The position numbers and the translations under genes were made by a program. A DNA stretch of 54,758 bases. It comes from Anaerolineae bacterium UTCFX2 (GTDB lineage: Bacteria; Chloroflexota; Anaerolineae; Anaerolineales; UBA4823). The stretch is taken from NCBI GenBank assembly GCA_002050125.1, contig MWTA01000023.1, positions 1 through 54,758 on the forward strand. The letters are read 5' to 3'. Position 1 is the stretch's first letter, and each line of letters starts with the position of its first letter. Under the pieces are notes generated by a model. The model was not told the origin of the DNA. It searched no databases and worked only from the letters and a program-made list of their open reading frames with translations. Positions 50,507 to 54,758 of this stretch are shown in pieces.

Positions 50507-53341
50507 GTGTTGGAATTTTCGCTGGCGGATGAACAGCCGGTCTTACTGAAGCTCTGGCGCTCTTTTCTGGGGCTGGCGGCGCTGCAATGCCTGCTGGCTT
50601 TGGGGATCGTCTGGAAGTTGCGCCATCTTACCGGGGGGTTACGGAGCCCGGTTCAGCTTCTATTTGCGGGCGTGGTTCTCTTGCTGCTGTCCGGTTTCCT
50701 TATTCTGTTCGCCCAGTCGTGGACGAACCGGACCGCCGCGCATCGTCAAATCCAGTCGGCGCTCCGTTTCGTGCAGCATCCCCGCCGCTTTGCCACTCTG
50801 GCGGTCTTGACGAGCGTCCTGTTTTTCCTGGGAACTTTCAGCGCGACCCTGCTGCCCGAAACCAGCGAGCCTTTCACCCGCGCCATTCTGGGGCGGGCGC
50901 TGCCGGCGGCGCTTCTGGTGGCGGGATTGAGCCTGCAAACTCTGGCGGCGCTGCTCATCGTCCGGCATGGTTTCAATTGCAAGCTTGCGGGTAAGCGCAT
51001 TTTTTGGTCGATCCTGATCCTGGCTTTAGGGCTTTTTCTCTATTGGAACTGGCTCTCAGTCACGGTAATCCCGTCCGCCGCGCGCATCGAGGGCTGGAAC
51101 ACGATGGGCGTTCCGATCCTCGAACAGCAGGTTCTGGCTGCCTGGCTGCTTGGGATGGGCGTCATGCTGCTCATCCATCTGACCAACGTCAGGCGCAGCG
51201 TTTCAAGCCGGGCTGCCCCGATTAAGCGCGGCAGGATCGACCTCGGGATCTCGCTGGTCATCTGGCTCGGCGCGGTCCTGATCTGGCAGTCCATCCCCGT
51301 TCAACCGAACTGGTTCCTGACCGGCGCGGTCTATCCAAACAACGAGCCTTATCCCGCTTCGGACGCGCGAATTTACGACCGGACTGCGCAATCCGCCCTG
51401 GTAGGCAGCGGATACCGCTTCAGCGAGGATATCAACATCCGCCGCCCGCTGCACGCGATGTACTTAACCTTGCTCCACTTGGCTGCCGGTCAGGACTATG
51501 CACGATTAGTATTCTTTCAAATTGTTGTTCTGGCGCTCTTTCCAGTGACCCTGTTTTGGATTGCGAAAAACCTGCACAACCGGGTCTCAGGGGTGATCGC
51601 CGCGACTCTGGTGATTTTTCGGGAAGCCAATGCCATCTCACTTTCCGCAGTGCTCACTACCGCCAACGCAAAATTACTTCTGGTGGATTTGCCCACCGCG
51701 GCGCTGCTGGCGCTGTTCTTTTACCTTGCCATCCTGTGGCTCAAAAGAGACCCGCACAACCTGCTGTGGGCGCTGGTCAGCGGACAGGCGCTCGGCTTGG
51801 CAATTCTCATCCGCCCCGAAACGATCATCCTGGGCGCCGCCCCGGCGCTCGTTTTATTCATGGTGGTCCGACGCGAACGAAATTACTTAAAACTCCTGCG
51901 TCAGCTCGCGCTGTTCACGTTCGGGGTTCTTCTTGTTCTGTCGCCCTGGGTGTGGCGCAACTGGCGGTTGACCGGAATGATTTATCTGAACGATCCGCAT
52001 TTTCGCTTTGGCATCATCCGCCAGCGTTTTGCGCCTGAAAGCCGCCTGACATTGCCGAATGCGATCGAAGAAGGCGCCCTCCCAAACCCGGCTCACAGCG
52101 GGGGGCAGCTTGCTTACACCGGGATCATGCCCGGTCTCGCGGCTGATTCCGCCCCCCAGCGTTCAAAGCTAGCCGACCCGCCTGCAGTGGCGCTTCAAGC
52201 TACACCCACGCCGGGACCGCACCCGAAGACGCCAGAAGAGATCGAACAGGCTGCACGGGAGCGCCTCCTGCATGAGCTTGGGAACCCGCTCAGGCTGCTG
52301 CAGGTCAATTCCGCCCACTACTTGAACAGCCAGTTCCAGTCTCTGCTGATCTTTCCCAGCACTTTCCGCGGGGTTGATTCGATGATCAGCTTTTTGGGAC
52401 ATCGCAACCTCTCCCGGTTGTGGTCTGAATGGTTTTCCGCCGACAGCTACATCCGCCGGTTGTCCTATTGGCCCAAGTGGCAAGGGGAATTCGATTTTCA
52501 ATCCCTGCTGCCCCTGATCCTCACCGTCGTACTCATCGCCGCGGGGATACAAACCGCCTGGAACCGCGGCGGCTGGACTGGATTATTGCTGCTGCTTGGG
52601 GCGACCATCTACTTTCTCGGAAATGCCGTCTTTCGAAATTCGGGCGGCAGGTACATCCTGGCTGTAGATTGGATTTATATCGTCTATTACAGCATCGGTC
52701 TGGCGCATCTCTCCTGCGCTGCAATCGGCTATCTGCGCCGGGTCGAGTTGTACACCCATTTCCCGGATGAAGAAGCCGAGACCCGCGGGGTTTCCCACAA
52801 GGCGGCGGGATTTTGGATCCCAGCCGCGCTGGCAGCCAGCTTCCTGCTGGTCAGTATAGCCATCCCTCTGGTCGAACGGAGCTTTCCTCAGCGCTACACC
52901 GTCCTGCGCAAAGCTCAGATGCTCGAAACGCTGCTCACCTCTGCGGATGTGTCAACCGCAGACCGGCAAATGCTGCAGGCGTTTCTGGATCAGGGCGCCG
53001 TCACGGTCGGCGGGCGCGTGCTCTACCCTCAGTATTATCCCCCGAATGTCGGCTCGCTGGGCAAAACCGACGCCCCGATCAAGCCAATGCCTTATTCTCG
53101 TCTGGTCTTCACGATTAATGGCGAGCGCAATCTGGGGCTAACCTTGCCGGTGGACAGCCGCAGCGCGCCGATCCCCAATGCTTCGGATGGTCTGGCGTTC
53201 CTCTGCCCGGTGGATGAGAACTATGCCCTGGCGCTCGGCATCATCGACGCGCAAAACCGGGTTCAGAGCATAACGCTGATTTCCCCTCAAATGGCTCAGG
53301 TGATTTGTCCGCTGGAACTGGGCGCTGAGACCGCCCCCTAA
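50507..53341 (+). CDS. Large multi-span membrane glycosyltransferase-like protein (GT39-like)
   Basis: The product has 944 residues, starting at GTG 50507 with AAGGGA 9 bases upstream. An N-terminal block of about seven spans (residues 1-280) precedes the PMT-like loop DARIYDRTAQSALVGSGYRFSEDINIRRPLHAMYLTLLHLAAG, which has the D..yd..A..l..G...R.Pl pattern with Asp as probable base. More spans follow (to about 510), a loop of about 130 residues, three further spans and a soluble C-terminal domain (about 795-944) on the outside. It is unusually long for the family. It likely adds a polyprenyl-phosphate sugar to surface glycan or protein; the acceptor is unknown. Confidence 0.72.
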   Translation: MLEFSLADEQPVLLKLWRSFLGLAALQCLLALGIVWKLRHLTGGLRSPVQLLFAGVVLLLLSGFLILFAQSWTNRTAAHRQIQSALRFVQHPRRFATLAVLTSVLFFLGTFSATLLPETSEPFTRAILGRALPAALLVAGLSLQTLAALLIVRHGFNCKLAGKRIFWSILILALGLFLYWNWLSVTVIPSAARIEGWNTMGVPILEQQVLAAWLLGMGVMLLIHLTNVRRSVSSRAAPIKRGRIDLGISLVIWLGAVLIWQSIPVQPNWFLTGAVYPNNEPYPASDARIYDRTAQSALVGSGYRFSEDINIRRPLHAMYLTLLHLAAGQDYARLVFFQIVVLALFPVTLFWIAKNLHNRVSGVIAATLVIFREANAISLSAVLTTANAKLLLVDLPTAALLALFFYLAILWLKRDPHNLLWALVSGQALGLAILIRPETIILGAAPALVLFMVVRRERNYLKLLRQLALFTFGVLLVLSPWVWRNWRLTGMIYLNDPHFRFGIIRQRFAPESRLTLPNAIEEGALPNPAHSGGQLAYTGIMPGLAADSAPQRSKLADPPAVALQATPTPGPHPKTPEEIEQAARERLLHELGNPLRLLQVNSAHYLNSQFQSLLIFPSTFRGVDSMISFLGHRNLSRLWSEWFSADSYIRRLSYWPKWQGEFDFQSLLPLILTVVLIAAGIQTAWNRGGWTGLLLLLGATIYFLGNAVFRNSGGRYILAVDWIYIVYYSIGLAHLSCAAIGYLRRVELYTHFPDEEAETRGVSHKAAGFWIPAALAASFLLVSIAIPLVERSFPQRYTVLRKAQMLETLLTSADVSTADRQMLQAFLDQGAVTVGGRVLYPQYYPPNVGSLGKTDAPIKPMPYSRLVFTINGERNLGLTLPVDSRSAPIPNASDGLAFLCPVDENYALALGIIDAQNRVQSITLISPQMAQVICPLELGAETAP

Positions 53342-53368
53342 TATCTTGCGCCTTCAAGCCGCTAAAGG

Positions 53369-54517
53369 TTAACAAGCCATCATCTCTTGATAGATTTGGC
53401 GGATATTCCGGTTGATTTTGACATCGGTAAATTCTTCTTCAGCCAGGCGGCGGGCAGCCAGCCCCATCTGGCGGCGCAGTTCGGGGTCGCGGCACAATTT
53501 CTCCAGGCGCCCCGCCAGCGCCTCGGGGTCGTTCAGCGGCACCAGATAACCCGTTACGCCTGGGATCACAACTTCCCGGCAGCCAGGCACGTCCGTCGCC
53601 ACGATCGGTCGCCCACAAGATAACGCCTCCAGCAGCGCTTTCGAGAGCCCCTCGCCCATCGACGGCAGCACGACCACGTGGCTCTTTTGGTAAATCGCCC
53701 GCATGTTGGACTGCCACCCCCACCATTCGACCACCCCCTCCTTTTGCCAGGCTAAGATGACCTCTTCCGCAATCGTCTCCGGATTGCCGGGGTCCGGACG
53801 ACCGATCAACACCACCCGAACCGGCAGCTGTTTTTTTAGGAGGCGCGCCGCCTCCACCAGCACCCCCACACCTTTCGACCACAGCAAGCGCCCCGGAAAG
53901 ATCACCAGCGGGTTGTCTGTCGGCTGCTCGGGGGTGTAGTGAAACCATTCCGTGTCCACGCCCACCCCGTTGACCAGCCAGTTCTTCTGGACTGGCACCA
54001 ACCCGCTCTCAGTAAAAAAAGCCTGGTCGGAAGAGTTCTCGAAAGTCGTCCCGGCATTCAACCCTCGATACACCAGCCGGAACATCCATTCGATGAACGG
54101 ACGCAAGAGCAGCGCCTTGCCGTCCGACCCCTGAAACGCATAACCGCGCCCGGTGATCGAATTGATCACCGCCGGGATCCTTGCCATCCGCGATGCTAGC
54201 GTCCCGTACAACACCGGCTTGATGGTAAAGTGGTGCACCAGGCAAGGCTTCTCCGCGCGGTAGATGCGATACAGGTTGATTATCGAGCGCAGTTCCGACC
54301 AGAGCGGCGCTGTTTGACGCTCGAGTTCCCAGGCGATCAATCGAAATCCCGCCGAACGGATCTGCTCGGAATACTCCAAAGCCGGGCACACAAAGACGAC
54401 CTCGAAATCGTCCCGGATCAGTTCTTCCGCCAGTGAGAGTCGAAAATTGTAAAGATACCAATCTGTATTTGCGACAAGCAGGATTTTTCGTTTCAAAACC
54501 GGCATCTTTCGCTGCAT
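53369..54517 (-). CDS. Family 4 glycosyltransferase, PglA/WbpH-like
   Basis: A GTG at 54526 and ATGs at 54517 and 54505 are possible starts; 54517 is used, giving 382 residues. It contains LLVANTDWYLYNFRLSLAEELI, HHFTIKPVLYG, INSITGRGYAF, IFPGRLLWSKGVGVLVEAA and LPSMGEGLSKALLEALSCGRPIVATDVPG with the E-x7-E pair. The tripartite pattern resembles glycosyltransferases that add the second sugar to undecaprenyl-diphospho-bacillosamine or -QuiNAc (PglA, WbpH). It is convergent with the 944-residue membrane protein gene, with only 27 bases between stops. Confidence 0.87.
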   Translation of the reverse strand: MQRKMPVLKRKILLVANTDWYLYNFRLSLAEELIRDDFEVVFVCPALEYSEQIRSAGFRLIAWELERQTAPLWSELRSIINLYRIYRAEKPCLVHHFTIKPVLYGTLASRMARIPAVINSITGRGYAFQGSDGKALLLRPFIEWMFRLVYRGLNAGTTFENSSDQAFFTESGLVPVQKNWLVNGVGVDTEWFHYTPEQPTDNPLVIFPGRLLWSKGVGVLVEAARLLKKQLPVRVVLIGRPDPGNPETIAEEVILAWQKEGVVEWWGWQSNMRAIYQKSHVVVLPSMGEGLSKALLEALSCGRPIVATDVPGCREVVIPGVTGYLVPLNDPEALAGRLEKLCRDPELRRQMGLAARRLAEEEFTDVKINRNIRQIYQEMMAC

Positions 54518-54728
54518 AGCCTTCACGCGGCTGTTGGTGCAAATTGACCTGTTTCTGTAAACAGCGGCTCTTCTATGCTAAAGGCTTTCCAGGAGCCAGC
54601 CTGTTACCATGCCGCAAAAACGGAGCCTTGTAATTTTACTAGAAGTTCGGCTCAATTTCGAACAGAGTGTTCTTCCACATCTTCATCTTCATCCCCGCTG
54701 AGAGCGAGGGGCGCCTCAGCGCTTGTGA

Positions 54729-54734
54729 TAAAAT
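54729..54734 (+). promoter_or_regulatory. Candidate extended -10 promoter at the right edge
   Basis: TAAAAT preceded by TGA (TG-N-TAAAAT) lies 7 bases before an ATG at 54742. A 7-base inverted repeat CGCTGAG/CTCAGCG (54696-54702, 54715-54721) stands just upstream and could be an operator. The rest of the 54527-54728 gap shows nothing recognisable. Confidence 0.35.
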
Positions 54735-54741
54735 GGGCTTT

Positions 54742-54758
54742 ATGCAGATCGAAAACAT
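54742..54758 (+). CDS. Possible start of a plus-strand gene cut by the right edge
   Basis: ATG at 54742 opens a frame of five codons (MQIEN) before the window ends. The only support is the promoter-like element just upstream, which would make the message nearly leaderless. Nothing can be said about the product. Confidence 0.25.

Noticed and set aside
1..54758. RNA genes, CRISPR arrays, insertion sequences, attachment sites or an origin
   Set aside because: No cloverleaf, repeat-spacer pattern, transposase or terminal repeats were found by reading the gaps; the gaps are short and accounted for.

Overview
The window is about 55 kb of moderately GC-rich bacterial DNA. It looks like a member of the Chloroflexota, probably class Anaerolineae. 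The evidence is indirect: secreted lipoproteins with long Pro/Thr spacers, secreted proteins with a short FLPFILK-like motif before a poly-Pro stretch, Pro/Thr/Ala-rich stalks before C-terminal membrane anchors, a small SWIM zinc-finger protein, and a large dispersed polysaccharide locus. No rRNA, tRNA, CRISPR array, insertion sequence or phage gene was recognised.

Left region (1-7.7 kb) encodes surface proteins. A truncated PQQ-type beta-propeller gene enters from the left edge. It is followed by two copies of one divergent module: a minus-strand SGNH-hydrolase-like secreted protein back to back with a plus-strand Asp-box (BNR) propeller that has a C-terminal membrane anchor. The copies have diverged (one SGNH protein has an ordinary signal peptide, the other is a lipoprotein; the propellers are 921 and about 516 residues).

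Central region (7.7-45.2 kb) is a nearly unbroken plus-strand polysaccharide locus with many ATGA start/stop overlaps. It carries an ABC exporter pair (Wzm/Wzt type), eleven cytosolic or membrane-associated glycosyltransferases and membrane glycosyltransferases, two sulfotransferase-like proteins, an alpha/alpha-toroid protein, an O-antigen ligase/polymerase, an initiating polyprenyl-phosphate sugar phosphotransferase, sugar-nucleotide genes (heptose-7-phosphate kinase-like, GalE-like epimerase, GmhB-like phosphatase) and a Wzz/BY-kinase. A strong intrinsic terminator closes it at 45.2 kb.

Two carrier-protein cassettes are embedded in that locus. Cassette 1 (21.6-25.9 kb) is an acyl-CoA-dehydrogenase-like flavoprotein, a stand-alone adenylation enzyme, a peptidyl carrier protein and a membrane O-acyltransferase. 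The adenylation pocket reads D-L-F-Y-L-A-L-V-C-K, one residue from the prolyl code I recall for PltF/RedM, and the dehydrogenase has its probable base at Glu244, as in prolyl-carrier oxidases. I infer that the locus makes a pyrrole-2-carboxyl or pyrroline-carboxyl thioester and uses it to decorate a glycan. Cassette 2 (31.4-36.4 kb) is an acyl carrier protein, an AMP ligase, a glutamine-dependent asparagine-synthase-like enzyme and a divergent NAD-synthase-like enzyme. A further asparagine-synthase-like protein at 14-15.8 kb has Pro instead of the catalytic Cys2.

Right region (45.2-54.8 kb) has a small minus-strand SWIM zinc-finger gene behind a strong promoter and a terminator-like hairpin, a lipoprotein with a degenerate staphylococcal-nuclease domain plus an Excalibur-like tail, a minus-strand group (threonine-type sulfatase/phosphotransferase, a membrane protein, a glycosyltransferase), a 944-residue membrane glycosyltransferase-like protein, and a further minus-strand glycosyltransferase. 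A new plus-strand gene may begin at the right edge.
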